A stretch of 64,000 nucleotides of DNA from NCBI GenBank assembly GCA_036268875.1, contig DATATI010000066.1:1-64000 (forward strand), read 5' to 3'. The position numbers and the translations under genes are program-made. The stretch comes from Polyangia bacterium (GTDB lineage Bacteria > Myxococcota_A > Polyangia > Fen-1088). How positions within the stretch are numbered: the stretch's first letter is position 1; each line of letters starts with the position of its first letter. Positions 26,128 to 35,222 of this stretch are shown here, piece by piece. Under the pieces are notes generated by a model. That model ran no database searches. It saw nothing but the letters and a program-made list of their open reading frames with translations, and was not told the DNA's origin.

Positions 26128-27030
26128 TCAACCGGTTTCGATCCGGCATCCGGCGTCAGCACCGCGCAGCTGCAGCAACGCCAGCGCCGCGCAAAAGTCG
26201 TCGCCCGGCGGCACTGCCAAGTCGATGGATTCGCCGCGCCAGGGGAAGGCGAGGCGAAAGGCGTGCAGCAGAATTCGGGCAGCCGGGGCAGCGGAGCGCG
26301 CGTCGCGATCGCCGACCACCGGAAAACCGGCGGCGGCGAGGTGACGACGGATCTGGCGAAAGCGGCCGGTCTCCAGTCGCACCTCCAGCAACGCGGCTGC
26401 CTCGCCGGCGCGCTGGCGCACCTGCACGAAGGTGCGCGCCGGTTGGTCGTCCAGCGGGCTGTCGATGGTGTGGGTCGACCAGGGCGGCGCCGGGGTCACG
26501 GCGGCCAGATACTGGCGTTCGACGCCGTGGACGGCGAACAGACGATTCAACTCGGACTGCGCGGCGGCTGTCGTCGCCACCACCAGCGCGCCGCTGACCG
26601 GGGCGTCCAGCCGGTGCGTGATGAACGCCGGCCGGCCTTGCTCGCCGAGCCAGCGCGTCACGGTGGCGATGTCGCCGGCGCGCGTGGGCTCGACGGCCAT
26701 GCCGGCCGGCTTGTCGACGACCAGAAAATCGGCGTGGGTCAAAATCACCTGGGGCACGCTTCCGATCGGCGCCAGCGCCAGCCGGTAACACACCAGCCGC
26801 TGGCCGGCGCGCACCAACCGTGAAGCGATGCGCGTGCGGTGCTGGTCGACGAACACCGACCCGCCGCTGATCATGCGCCGCGCTTCCATGCGGCTGATGC
26901 GGGGATTCAACCGGGCGATGGCCCGATCCAAACGTTCGCCGTGAAGGTCAGCAGCGATCAAACAGTCGACAAGAGGTTCGGGCACGTCGGCGATCTCGGT
27001 GGCGCATCCTAGCATCGGCCACCCGACCAT
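26128..27030 (-). CDS. RluA-family pseudouridine synthase
   Basis: Converts uridines in rRNA or tRNA to pseudouridine. About 300 residues: an S4-like RNA-binding N-terminal domain (RLDRAIARLNPRISRMEARR), then the catalytic domain with the RluA core HRLDAPVSGALVVATT holding the catalytic Asp, and RFRQIRRHLAAAGFPVVGDR near the C-terminus. The usual RLDxxTSG is RLDAPVSG, still family-like. Start is uncertain: ATG 27030 or ATG 27015 leave the S4 domain intact. It diverges from the kinase gene at 27116. The specific target site cannot be told. Confidence 0.85.
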   Translation of the reverse strand: MVGWPMLGCATEIADVPEPLVDCLIAADLHGERLDRAIARLNPRISRMEARRMISGGSVFVDQHRTRIASRLVRAGQRLVCYRLALAPIGSVPQVILTHADFLVVDKPAGMAVEPTRAGDIATVTRWLGEQGRPAFITHRLDAPVSGALVVATTAAAQSELNRLFAVHGVERQYLAAVTPAPPWSTHTIDSPLDDQPARTFVQVRQRAGEAAALLEVRLETGRFRQIRRHLAAAGFPVVGDRDARSAAPAARILLHAFRLAFPWRGESIDLAVPPGDDFCAALALLQLRGADAGCRIETG

Positions 27031-27115
27031 CGTCCCGTCGACGAATGGTGGTGTGGCGTACCGCGCCACGACCCGGGAATTGCGATACAATCTGGCCCAA
27101 AGGCCCACGTCCGCA

Positions 27116-28852
27116 ATGAACCAACCCGAAGAGCCCCTGATGGCGGCAACCGACCCTTTGATCGGTCAGGTGATCGCCGGGAATTTTCGGGTCGAGAAGC
27201 TGATCGGCACCGGCGCCATGGGCAATGTGTACAAGTGCGAGCAGCTTTCCTTGAACAAGGCGGTGGCGGTCAAGATCCTGCACCACCACCTGATGAACGA
27301 CGAAACGCTGGTCATGCGGTTTCAGCGCGAAGCGAAGAGCGCATCGCTGCTGAACCACCCGAACTCGATCCAGATCATCGATTCGGGGCAGGACCACCAC
27401 GGCACCCTGTACATCGCGATGGAGCTTTTGAACGGGCGCGATCTGGCCCAGGTCATCCGCGATGATTTTCCGCTATCCTTGCCGCGCATCGTGCGCGTGA
27501 TGTCGCAGGTGCTGTCGGCGCTGGACGAGGCGCACGTGCAGAACGTCGTTCACCGCGATCTCAAGCCCAGCAATATCATGCTCATTGAACGGCGCGGGGA
27601 AAAAGACTTCGTCAAGGTGTGCGACTTTGGTATCGCCAAAGCGCAGGGCCCGGACGCCAAGGAAGATCGCTCGGCGATGTTGACCATCCAGGGGCTGGTC
27701 TGCGGCACGCCCGAGTACATGGCGCCCGAACAGGCGCGCGCCGAGCCGCTGGACGGCCGCGCCGATCTGTATTCGGCGGCGGTGATCCTGTACCAGCTGG
27801 TCACCGGCGACATTCCGTTTCGCGCCGATTCACCGATGGGGATCGTCAGCCGCCACCTGTCGGAGCTGCCGGTGCCGCCCAGCCTGCAGCGCCCGGATCT
27901 GCCGATCCCGCCCGCCATCGATGCGCTGATCTTGCGCGGCATGGAGAAACGCCGCGAGCTGCGCTATCCGAACGCCCTCGCCTTTCGCGAGGAGCTGGAA
28001 TCGCTGGGCGCCTGGCTGAGCGGATCAACCAGCGGCGCCAGCGCACGCGCGGCGGCGCCGACGGCGCAGATGACCGGCGTCCCGGCCGGCGAGACCGCGA
28101 TCGTGCCCAGTGTTTCGAGCGCGGTTCGCTATGGATCGACGGCGAACCTCGGCCCACAGAAAAAAAGGCGCGCGCTGGTGGTGCTGGCGGCGCTGGGTCT
28201 GGCGGGCCTGGCCGCGGCGGCGATGTACGTGGTACGACCGCGCCTGGCGCCGCAACCGGAAATCGGTACGGCGCCCGCGGCGGCGATCGCTTCCCCCATC
28301 GCCAGCGCGGCGCTCAGCAGAACACCGAGCGCAGCGCCTGCGCCCGAACCGCCCGCACCACCGCCGCCCGCAGCGGCGGCAGCGCCGATCGCCGCGCCCA
28401 GCGAGCCGGCGCCCGCCGCTCCCGAGCACCCCATCGCCTCACCGCACGAACGCGAAGCCCACCGGCACAAACCACCACCGCGCGCCCTTGCTAGCCTGGC
28501 GCCTCCCGCGGCAGTCAGCGCAACGCCCGCAACCGGATCCAAGGCCGTCGCGACAGGCGAAACCACGGTCATCGCCGCGGCCAACGACGACAAGGCGCCG
28601 ACCGTGCGCGGACCGCGGGAGGTGCTGGTCGAGGGCGAAAAACTTCTCGGCCAAGGGGAAGTCAAGGATGCTTGCGCGCGTGGCGAGGAGGCCAAACGAA
28701 TGAATCCGAAGTTCGTCCTGTCTTATAAATTTCTCGGTAAGTGCTACATGCGTGCCGGCGACGCCAGCCAGGCCAATGACAACTACCGCAAGTACCTCGA
28801 GCTCGCCCCCACCGCCTCCGACGCCCTGTTCATCAAGAGCATCGTCAAGTGA
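27116..28852 (+). CDS. Membrane-anchored Ser/Thr protein kinase with TPR tail
   Basis: The 578-residue protein is a complete Hanks-type kinase: glycine loop LIGTGAMGNVYK (29-40), Lys53 in VAVKIL, HRDLKPSN (146-153), DFG (170-172) and GTPEYMAPEQ. A linker leads to one transmembrane helix (LVVLAALGLAGLAAAAMYVV), then a Pro/Ala-rich stretch and a C-terminal TPR-like domain (LLGQGEVKDACARGEEA, then NYRKYLELAPTASD), probably extracytoplasmic. Active-site residues are all present, unlike the pseudokinase at 10996. Start ATG 27116; ATG 27140 is an alternative. The stop overlaps the following Cys-rich gene by GTGA, so the kinase is co-translated with its two neighbours. Confidence 0.92.
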   Translation: MNQPEEPLMAATDPLIGQVIAGNFRVEKLIGTGAMGNVYKCEQLSLNKAVAVKILHHHLMNDETLVMRFQREAKSASLLNHPNSIQIIDSGQDHHGTLYIAMELLNGRDLAQVIRDDFPLSLPRIVRVMSQVLSALDEAHVQNVVHRDLKPSNIMLIERRGEKDFVKVCDFGIAKAQGPDAKEDRSAMLTIQGLVCGTPEYMAPEQARAEPLDGRADLYSAAVILYQLVTGDIPFRADSPMGIVSRHLSELPVPPSLQRPDLPIPPAIDALILRGMEKRRELRYPNALAFREELESLGAWLSGSTSGASARAAAPTAQMTGVPAGETAIVPSVSSAVRYGSTANLGPQKKRRALVVLAALGLAGLAAAAMYVVRPRLAPQPEIGTAPAAAIASPIASAALSRTPSAAPAPEPPAPPPPAAAAAPIAAPSEPAPAAPEHPIASPHEREAHRHKPPPRALASLAPPAAVSATPATGSKAVATGETTVIAAANDDKAPTVRGPREVLVEGEKLLGQGEVKDACARGEEAKRMNPKFVLSYKFLGKCYMRAGDASQANDNYRKYLELAPTASDALFIKSIVK

Positions 28853-30264
28853 GCGGCCCGCTTCTGCGGCACCTCGATAGGCGCGCCTTCTTCGCACCGC
28901 TGGCCGCCGTCGTCATTGCGGGCGCCGGTGGCTGTCGCGTCGACGCCAACGACTTTCAAAACCGCGTCTTTCACTGCGACACCACCGCACCCGATCCGCT
29001 GTGCGGGACTGACGTCGACGGACAGCCGATGACCTGCTTCGCCGCGCGCCAGCTGGGTGGGTCAGACTTTTGCACCCAGCAGTGCGGTGACGCGCCGATG
29101 TCGTTACCCGACGAGGACGCGGTCTGCGCCCAAGGCAAAGCCAAGCTGAAAGCCTGCGACCCCACCGATATGACCACCGCGCTCGGCCCCTGCGGCCGGC
29201 GCGAGTTCGGCTGTCTGCGCACTGACGTGCTGACCGACGAGGGGATCTGCGTGACCATGTCGCCCTGCACGACCGATGTCGATTGCCACGATCCGGTGCG
29301 CTCGACCTGCGCGGCGACGTTTCTGAAGGAACTGTACGTCAATGCCAATGGCGGCCAGCTGCACGCGGACAATCTTTATTGCTTGCAGGAAGGCTGCAAG
29401 AAGAACGCGTCGTCGTGTTCGCCCGGCGAGACGTGCTTGCGCGACGTCATCCCGGAGTCGGCGGACCCGCCGGACATCTGCGTGCCCAACTGCGATTCGC
29501 AGCTGCGCTGCCCGCCCAATCATTTTTGCTTTCAGAAGATCTCCGGCCCCGCCAACCCGGCGGTGTGCATCCCCGGCCTGTTGGGCTTTGTCTGCACCAG
29601 CGACGTCGATTGCCTGATGGGCAAGTGCGCAAGCGACGGCGATCCGACCCCCGACGACGGCCTCAAGCTGTGCGCCACTGACTGTGTCACCGACGAGCAA
29701 TGCCAGGCCTTCGACAGCCAGCAGGGTCTGTTCGTATGCGTGGCCGGCCATTGCGCCACCCCCAACGCTTATCGCGGCGCCAGCTGCGACACCGACGCCG
29801 ACTGCATCCGCGACAAGGGCACGCTGTGCATGCGCTTCGACAGCGACTTCACCCAGCAAGGGACCTGTCTGCGGCCTTGCGACGCGGACGGCACCTGCGC
29901 CCCCCGCGCCGGCATCGGCCACGCCTGCCTGCCGCTGGTGGGTCAAGGCGGCACCATGACGGCGGCCTGTTTCCCCGGGTTTTTCGGCCTGCCGTGCTTC
30001 ACCTCGGCGGCCTGCGTGGGCGGCATGACCTGCCGGGGCGCCGACGCCGCTGGTGGCAAGCCGGGGCTGTGCACCGCTTTGTGCGCCAATGATGCCGACT
30101 GCTTCGCTAACCGATTCATCGGCGGACAAAGTTATTGTGCCGCCCCCACCGCACCTTTCTGTCTGCCGTTGCAAGACGACGGCACCGACTGCGCGGACAA
30201 GAAACAGTGCGCGTCGAGCACCTGCACCGCCGGCAAGTGCGGCACCGGGAAGGGAGCGTCCTGA
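28849..30264 (+). CDS. Large Cys-rich secreted lipoprotein
   Basis: The 471-residue protein starts with VSGPLLRHLDRRAFF, a hydrophobic segment and AGAGGC (lipobox, Cys about 29). The mature part contains over forty cysteines in repeated Cys-x(5-8)-Cys arrangements with Asp-Cys spacing (TTDVDCHDP, TSDVDCLMG, DTDADCIRD, NDADCFANR), typical of Myxococcota Cys-rich proteins. It starts at a GTG that overlaps the kinase stop by 4 bases (GTGA), and its own stop overlaps the next start (TGATG). The coupling to a sensor-type kinase suggests a surface ligand-binding partner; this is inference. Confidence 0.75.
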   Translation: MSGPLLRHLDRRAFFAPLAAVVIAGAGGCRVDANDFQNRVFHCDTTAPDPLCGTDVDGQPMTCFAARQLGGSDFCTQQCGDAPMSLPDEDAVCAQGKAKLKACDPTDMTTALGPCGRREFGCLRTDVLTDEGICVTMSPCTTDVDCHDPVRSTCAATFLKELYVNANGGQLHADNLYCLQEGCKKNASSCSPGETCLRDVIPESADPPDICVPNCDSQLRCPPNHFCFQKISGPANPAVCIPGLLGFVCTSDVDCLMGKCASDGDPTPDDGLKLCATDCVTDEQCQAFDSQQGLFVCVAGHCATPNAYRGASCDTDADCIRDKGTLCMRFDSDFTQQGTCLRPCDADGTCAPRAGIGHACLPLVGQGGTMTAACFPGFFGLPCFTSAACVGGMTCRGADAAGGKPGLCTALCANDADCFANRFIGGQSYCAAPTAPFCLPLQDDGTDCADKKQCASSTCTAGKCGTGKGAS

Positions 30265-31241
30265 TGAACGCCGTCGGAAAGGCGCTGCTGGGGTTGGTCG
30301 TCGCCAGCGCGTTGCTGTCGGCGCGGACGGCGCGCGCCGGTGAAAAGATGGCCGTGTTGGTGCTGGCCACCGCCGAAAAAGACGCCGAGCTGGCCGACAA
30401 CCTGACCGAGGTGATCATCGGCCGCGTGGCCCGCCAGGGCGGCACCGAGATCGCCGGCAAGGAAGAGTTCCGCGCCCGCCTGGGCGTGGAGAACGAACGT
30501 AAAGCGCAAGCCTGCCTGGACGACATCTCGTGCCTGGGGCGCGCCGCGGTCTCGCTGGGCGTTCGGCGCATCGTCGCCGGCAGCGTCGGCACGCGCGGAA
30601 AGCAGTACCTGTTCAACCTGAACCTCGACAACGTCGAGACTGGCCGGGTCGAGAACCGGGTGTTTCGTCTGGTCGAAGGCGGCGTTGAAGATTTGATCCG
30701 CGCGGTTCAGGAAGGGTCGGAGGAATTGTTTCGCGCCAAGGTCGAACCCGGCCACATCCAGGTGTCGTCGATGCCGGATGGCGCGCGCGTGTCGATCGAC
30801 AACGCGTACCTGGGGGTCACGCCGCTTATCTCCGGAACGTTGCTGGCCGGCAAGCACAACGTACGCGTGGAGGCGGACAATCGGTTTGCCTGGTCTTCGA
30901 AGGTCGACGTGCTACCGGGGCAGGAACTTCAAATCAAGCTGACGCCGGACAACCTGCCCAGGCGGCGGCGCTGGCCCAGCAACGCCGCTTATGGAAGCCT
31001 GGTGGCGGCGGCGTTGTCGTTCGCGACCGGCGGCTTTCTAGGCGTGCTATCGCAGCAACCACCGAACGGCAGCACCCGCTTCGACGCGCAGCAGGACTAT
31101 GACCAGAAGCGCCACTTCGCCCTGGCGGCGAACATTTCGTTCGGCGCCGGCGCGTTGTTCACGGTGCTGTCGTCGTACTTCTTCATCCACTACCGCGACG
31201 ACATCTTCGGTCGCGGCGGGCGCAGCGACGAGACACCCTGA
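30264..31241 (+). CDS. PEGA-domain membrane protein
   Basis: About 325 residues with a signal peptide (LLGLVVASALLSARTARAG), a TolB-like N-terminal domain (ETAEKDAELADNLTEVI-like region, with the paired-Cys block ACLDDISCLGRAAVSLGV), a PEGA domain (GHIQVSSMPDGARVSIDNAY, then LAGKHNVRVEA) near 170-215, and two C-terminal transmembrane helices (YGSLVAAALSFATGGFLGVL and ISFGAGALFTVLSSYFFI). The start ATG 30264 overlaps the upstream stop (TGATG). Third gene of the coupled kinase cassette; the same TM-loop-TM ending as the TPR protein at 5445 suggests a shared anchoring design. Confidence 0.8.
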   Translation: MNAVGKALLGLVVASALLSARTARAGEKMAVLVLATAEKDAELADNLTEVIIGRVARQGGTEIAGKEEFRARLGVENERKAQACLDDISCLGRAAVSLGVRRIVAGSVGTRGKQYLFNLNLDNVETGRVENRVFRLVEGGVEDLIRAVQEGSEELFRAKVEPGHIQVSSMPDGARVSIDNAYLGVTPLISGTLLAGKHNVRVEADNRFAWSSKVDVLPGQELQIKLTPDNLPRRRRWPSNAAYGSLVAAALSFATGGFLGVLSQQPPNGSTRFDAQQDYDQKRHFALAANISFGAGALFTVLSSYFFIHYRDDIFGRGGRSDETP

Positions 31242-31247
31242 CCAACG

Positions 31248-31260
31248 CGGGGGCGCCCCG
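31248..31260. terminator. Short GC hairpin between convergent genes
   Basis: CGGGG (31248-31252) pairs with CCCCG (31256-31260) around a 3-base loop. It sits exactly between the stops of two convergent genes (31241 and 31261). No T-tract follows in either direction, so activity as a terminator is uncertain. Confidence 0.3.
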
Positions 31261-31674
31261 TTACGGCTTGGCCGGGCCGGTGTAGTCGACCGTCAGCTCG
31301 CCCTTGGCGGTGCTGCCGGAAGCGATCGGGACCGACACCTTGCCCTCGCCGATCTCCGTCACCTCGCCGGCGCCGGAGTACGCCTTCAGTGTGAACGTGA
31401 CCGTGCCCGAGCTGGCGAACGTGGAGTAGTCAAAGGTGCCGACGTCGTTCGCCGCCGGCGGCGAGCACTTGTTCAGCGTGGCATCGCTGGTGGCCGCGCC
31501 GGTGACGAAGACGTGGCAGGTGTTAATCATCGCCCGCGTCGGCGTATCGAAGGCGTCGGTCAGCGTGACGTGAATGTCGAAGTAGGAATAGGTGTCGCAG
31601 CCGGCGGCGCCCAGCACCGCCAGCAGAAACAAAGCGACGCCCCAGACCCGACCCGGCCGCAAGAAGCTTTTCAT
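31261..31674 (-). CDS. Small hypothetical lipoprotein
   Basis: A 137-residue protein: MKSFLRPGRV, hydrophobic segment LFLLAVLG, AAGC lipobox (Cys about 26). The mature part is beta-rich with Thr/Val/Ser (TYSYFDIHVTLTDAF, GTVTFTLKAYSGAG) and two more Cys (INTCHVFV, NKCSPPA) that could form a disulfide. No family recognised. Start ATG 31674 overlaps the upstream stop (ATGA), which is co-translational coupling. It converges on the PEGA gene. Confidence 0.6.
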   Translation of the reverse strand: MKSFLRPGRVWGVALFLLAVLGAAGCDTYSYFDIHVTLTDAFDTPTRAMINTCHVFVTGAATSDATLNKCSPPAANDVGTFDYSTFASSGTVTFTLKAYSGAGEVTEIGEGKVSVPIASGSTAKGELTVDYTGPAKP

Positions 31675-32141
31675 CGGCCTTCTCCAAAGCATCCGACGTC
31701 CGTGTTGGGGCACGACTTGACGTCGCCGCCGTTGGCCGCGTGCACCAGCGCGGAGGTGCCCCAGACCAGGGCGACGGCGCCCACCACGGCTGCGCCGGCC
31801 ACCGCCCAGAATTTCCACTGCTTATAAATGGGAGGCCCGGGTGGCGGCGGGACTGGTTTGGCCACCAGCGCGGCGGCAGCCGCTGCGGCGGCCGCTTTGG
31901 CCTCGGCGTTTCCGGGATCGTCCGGATCCTGGGCCTGCAGCTTGATCGGCCCCTTCGGCGCGGTGTCGGCGTCGGTGCCCGGTTCGCCCCCCGTGGCGGC
32001 CGGTTCGGCCTTGGCGGCCGGCTTTTTGCGGAAGGCCACATCGGCGCGCGCGACACCGGGGGATGTGCCGAGGGCGACGGCCACGGCCACCACGACGGCG
32101 ACCGGGGCAACGATCGATTTCCACTGACCAGGAAAGATCAT
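31671..32141 (-). CDS. Small Ala/Pro-rich membrane protein
   Basis: A 156-residue protein with a signal-like N-terminus (VVVAVAVALGTSPGVARA), an Ala/Pro/Lys-rich middle (PAAKAEPAATGG, PVPPPPGPPIYKQ) and one transmembrane helix (WAVAGAAVVGAVALVWGTSA). It ends SCPNTDVGCFGEGR with two cysteines, a pattern shared with many Myxococcota membrane proteins of this area. Function unknown. Coupled by ATGA with the lipoprotein downstream. Confidence 0.55.
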   Translation of the reverse strand: MIFPGQWKSIVAPVAVVVAVAVALGTSPGVARADVAFRKKPAAKAEPAATGGEPGTDADTAPKGPIKLQAQDPDDPGNAEAKAAAAAAAAALVAKPVPPPPGPPIYKQWKFWAVAGAAVVGAVALVWGTSALVHAANGGDVKSCPNTDVGCFGEGR

Positions 32142-32244
32142 GCGCGCATATTACATGAGACGTGCCGGTCGGGAAGCGGTGGACTGAAGACTCTTGCCGC
32201 GCCGCGATCGATGCTTAGGTTCCGGCGCGGGGAGGGATCAAAAG

Positions 32245-32460
32245 ATGGCAGACGACAAAGCGAGCAATGGCCCCGGGGCTCCCAATTCCGAGGCGATCGC
32301 CAAGCGTGCGTACGAGCTGTTCTTGCAGCGGGGTTCAATCCCCGGGTTCGAGCTGGACGATTGGTTGCAGGCCGAGGCCGAGCTGGTCTCGATGGCCGCC
32401 ATCAAGAAGACGTCGGTCAACGGCAAGACATCGCGCCAAACCAACGCCAGCGCTCGCTGA
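32245..32460 (+). CDS. DUF2934 small protein
   Basis: A 71-residue soluble protein with a DUF2934 helix pair: RAYELFLQRGSIPGFELDDW followed by LQAEAEL, the usual RAYELYxxRG...DWLxAExEL consensus. Starts MADDKASNGP with GGGAGG 9-14 bases before it. Short basic C-terminal tail (KTSRQTNASAR). The family is widespread and of unknown role, often linked to stress. Alone on its strand, flanked by minus-strand genes. Confidence 0.82.
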   Translation: MADDKASNGPGAPNSEAIAKRAYELFLQRGSIPGFELDDWLQAEAELVSMAAIKKTSVNGKTSRQTNASAR

Positions 32461-32495
32461 GCCGCGACGCGGCGCCCCTGCCGCCGGGGGCGGCT

Positions 32496-33644
32496 TCAGT
32501 TGCCACACAGGCCAGGCTCCAGCACGGCGCCCGGCCACAGGTGGCGCACGCAGCGAATGGCGTCTTCTTCAGAAAACGCCGGGACGTAGACGCGCACGCG
32601 GCCAGCCCTGCAGAAGTCATAGCGGCGAATCGAGCCGCCAACCACCTCGTGGCCGGGCTTTTTCAGTGAGCAGGCGTTGGCTTCCTCGCGCGAGTCGGCC
32701 AGCTGGGCCATGATCTCGCCACAGCCGAACCCGTCGTGAACGCCGACGTAGTAGCCGCGTGACAGCTCCGTGGCGAGCGCGCCATTGCAGCGCACGCCGG
32801 TGGTCAAGTAGGCCGGACGCTGCGGGTCCAAGCAACGCAGCGTGCGCGCGTCGCAACGATAGGCTCTCTCGCAGGCGCCGGCGCTGTCTTGGCAACAGGC
32901 CTGGCCGAGGTTCCCGCAGCGCGGAGCGACGTCGACCGGCCTGGCGGCGCCAGCCTTGGCCGCCGGCACACCGCTACAGGTGCCCGAGACGATCACCGCC
33001 GGCGTCAGCGGGACGGCACCACCACCGCCGCAGGTCTCGCTGGGCTTCAGCGGCGCGATCAGCGTCCATATCCCGGCCAGCGGCGTCCCCTCGAAGGACG
33101 CCGTCGAACCGAGCGGCAGCGTCACCGGCGCCAGGCCGCCGTGCACGACAGTCATCGGTCGATCGGCGCGCGCGCTGACCGACACCACCTGCATGCGTTG
33201 ATCGATCTGGGGATCGGCCATGTGAAAGTCGATCACCACCCGAACTTCGCCGTTTCCGCACTGGGCCGCACCCGACAGGGTGAAGGTCCAGGCCTCGCTG
33301 ATGACGTGCACGTACCGGCGCCGGACGACTGACTCGCCGCCGCGGCGCGCCTCCACGACCACATCGAAGTCGCGATATCCTGACAGTCCCTGAATGCCGT
33401 CGGACGACGTGCGCGCCTCGGTCAGGCTCATGGGTGGATCCTGGCGCAGTTTGACCGACGAGCCGTCAGCGGACCAGGACACTTCCACTGGATCGTTGGG
33501 ACAGACCTCAGTCGGCTTGACGGTCAGATGGTCGACGCGCGCGGGTCCCAGGCAGCCGGCCGCCGCCGGCAAGACTGCCATGGCCACCGCCGAAACCAGG
33601 CGCCCGAGTGGACCGCATGGGCAGCGACGCATGGGGAATCGCAC
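32496..33644 (-). CDS. Secreted Cys-containing lipoprotein
   Basis: A 382-residue protein with an N-terminal signal (RLVSAVAMAVLPAAAGC; lipobox Cys about 31). The first 200 residues are Ig-like beta segments (DPVEVSWSADGSSVKLRQ, FDVVVEARRGGESVV); the C-terminal part is Cys-rich (GQACCQDSAGACERAYRCD, then RCVRHLWPGAVLEPGLC). No family recognised. A candidate -10 and AT-rich upstream element lie at 33653-33694. The start could be the ATG at 33644 or 33632. It is on the same strand as pntB but separated by 92 bases. Confidence 0.6.
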   Translation of the reverse strand: MRFPMRRCPCGPLGRLVSAVAMAVLPAAAGCLGPARVDHLTVKPTEVCPNDPVEVSWSADGSSVKLRQDPPMSLTEARTSSDGIQGLSGYRDFDVVVEARRGGESVVRRRYVHVISEAWTFTLSGAAQCGNGEVRVVIDFHMADPQIDQRMQVVSVSARADRPMTVVHGGLAPVTLPLGSTASFEGTPLAGIWTLIAPLKPSETCGGGGAVPLTPAVIVSGTCSGVPAAKAGAARPVDVAPRCGNLGQACCQDSAGACERAYRCDARTLRCLDPQRPAYLTTGVRCNGALATELSRGYYVGVHDGFGCGEIMAQLADSREEANACSLKKPGHEVVGGSIRRYDFCRAGRVRVYVPAFSEEDAIRCVRHLWPGAVLEPGLCGN

Positions 33645-33652
33645 AGAAACCG

Positions 33653-33694
33653 ATTATCCATTGAAACCCTGGCGCTCGCGAAAAATCTATTTTT
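33653..33694 (-). promoter_or_regulatory. Candidate promoter for the lipoprotein gene
   Basis: On the minus strand, GATAAT (33658-33653) matches the -10 consensus in 5 of 6 bases. An AAAAAT-AG-ATTTTT palindrome (33694-33681), exceptional in GC-rich DNA, lies about 23-36 bases upstream, the region of an UP element or -35 box. No good -35 hexamer is seen at the right distance. If correct, transcription begins close to 33646. Confidence 0.35.
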
Positions 33695-33736
33695 GCAAAG
33701 CGGCCGACCCAGCCGCCGTCCAGGCAGTGGAAAGGG

Positions 33737-35221
33737 TCAGGACGACCGCAGCGCGGTCAACAGATTGGTCACGCTTTGCCGGGCGTCACCGAACAGCATC
33801 AGCGTGTTGTCGTTGTAGGCCAGCGGATTGTCCACGCCGGCGTAACCGGCGGCCATGCTGCGCTTGAGCATCACCACCCGCGCCGCCTTCCACACTTCCA
33901 GCACCGGCATGCCGTAGATGGGGCTGCCCGAATCATCCTGGGCGCTGGGATTCACGATGTCGTTGGCCCCGATCACCATCACCACGTCGGTGGTGGGGAA
34001 GTCTTCATTTATCTCATCCATCTCTTTAACAATGTCGTAAGAGACATTCGCTTCTGCCAGGAGAACGTTCATGTGCCCTGGCAGTCGGCCGGCCACCGGG
34101 TGGATGGCGTATCGGACCTTGACGCCCTTGCCGATCAACAGCGAGGAGATCTCCTTCACCTGGTGCTGGGCCTGCGCCACCGCCATCCCGTAGCCGGGCA
34201 CGATGATCACGCTGCGCGCGGCCAGCAGCAGCTCGGCCACCTGGGGCACGGTGGCTTCGTTGACGTGGCCGGCGGCCGTCTTGGCGTCGCCGCTGACCTT
34301 TTTGGCCTCGCCGCTCGTCGAACCGAAGCCGCCCAGGATGACGCTGACGATGGAACGGTTCATCGCCTTGCACATGATGTAGCTGAGGATGGCGCCGCTG
34401 CTGCCCACCAGCGCGCCAGTGATGATCAGCAGATCGTTCGACAGCATGAAGCCGGCCGCCGCTGCCGCCCAGCCTGAATAACTATTCAGCATCGACACCA
34501 CCACCGGCATGTCGCCGCCGCCGATGGCCAGCACCAGGTGCATGCCCAACACCAAGGCGATGCCGGTCAAGATCATCAGCGGCGGCATTCCGCCTTCGAA
34601 CAGGGCGCCGCCGTCAGGTGGCCAGGGCGCAGCGGCGCGCAGGAACACCACCGCCAGCGCCATGCAGCCGAGCACCATCAACAGATTCAGAAGGTGCCGC
34701 CCCGGTAGCAGCAGCGGCTTGCTGCTCACCACGCCGCGCAGCTTGCCGAAGGCGATCACCGAGCCGCTGAAGGTGACGGCGCCGACCAGGACACCGACGA
34801 AGATCTCGACCAGATGAACGCTGCGGCCGGTGACGGGCTCGACGCCGGGGTGCATGTACGTGGCGATGCCGACCAGCACCGCCGCCGCGCCGACAAAGCT
34901 GTGCAGCACCGCCACCAACTCGGGCATCGACGTCATGGCGACGCGCGCGGCCAGCAGCGCGCCCACCACGCATCCGATGCCCAGGCCCGCGCCCAGCAGG
35001 CCGACGCCTGAAGCGCCGCCGGTCTCCGCGGCGTGCGGCCCGAAGGCCGACACCAGCAATCCCAAGGCGGTCATCACCACCGCGATGGCCATGCCGACAA
35101 TGCCAAAGGCATTCCCGCGGCGCGCCGATTCCTGCGTCGATAGGCCGCGCAGGCTGAGAATGAAAAGCAGGCTGGCCGCCAGATAGGCCAACGAGCGCCA
35201 GGTGTCCGTCAAGGTCGCCAC
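33737..35221 (-). CDS. pntB: NAD(P) transhydrogenase subunit beta
   Basis: Membrane subunit of proton-translocating transhydrogenase, which makes NADPH at the expense of NADH and proton motive force. 494 residues: N-terminal membrane domain with about nine helices, then the NADP(H)-binding domain III with [36 protein letters not shown] and [10 protein letters not shown]. It follows pntA with one base between (stop at 35223, start at 35221), so they are co-transcribed. Confidence 0.95.
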   Translation of the reverse strand: MATLTDTWRSLAYLAASLLFILSLRGLSTQESARRGNAFGIVGMAIAVVMTALGLLVSAFGPHAAETGGASGVGLLGAGLGIGCVVGALLAARVAMTSMPELVAVLHSFVGAAAVLVGIATYMHPGVEPVTGRSVHLVEIFVGVLVGAVTFSGSVIAFGKLRGVVSSKPLLLPGRHLLNLLMVLGCMALAVVFLRAAAPWPPDGGALFEGGMPPLMILTGIALVLGMHLVLAIGGGDMPVVVSMLNSYSGWAAAAAGFMLSNDLLIITGALVGSSGAILSYIMCKAMNRSIVSVILGGFGSTSGEAKKVSGDAKTAAGHVNEATVPQVAELLLAARSVIIVPGYGMAVAQAQHQVKEISSLLIGKGVKVRYAIHPVAGRLPGHMNVLLAEANVSYDIVKEMDEINEDFPTTDVVMVIGANDIVNPSAQDDSGSPIYGMPVLEVWKAARVVMLKRSMAAGYAGVDNPLAYNDNTLMLFGDARQSVTNLLTALRSS

Positions 35222-35222
35222 G

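Noticed and set aside
32330-32350. tRNA T-arm-like string (cggggttcaatccccg)
   Set aside because: It is inside the DUF2934 coding frame and no acceptor or anticodon arm surrounds it.
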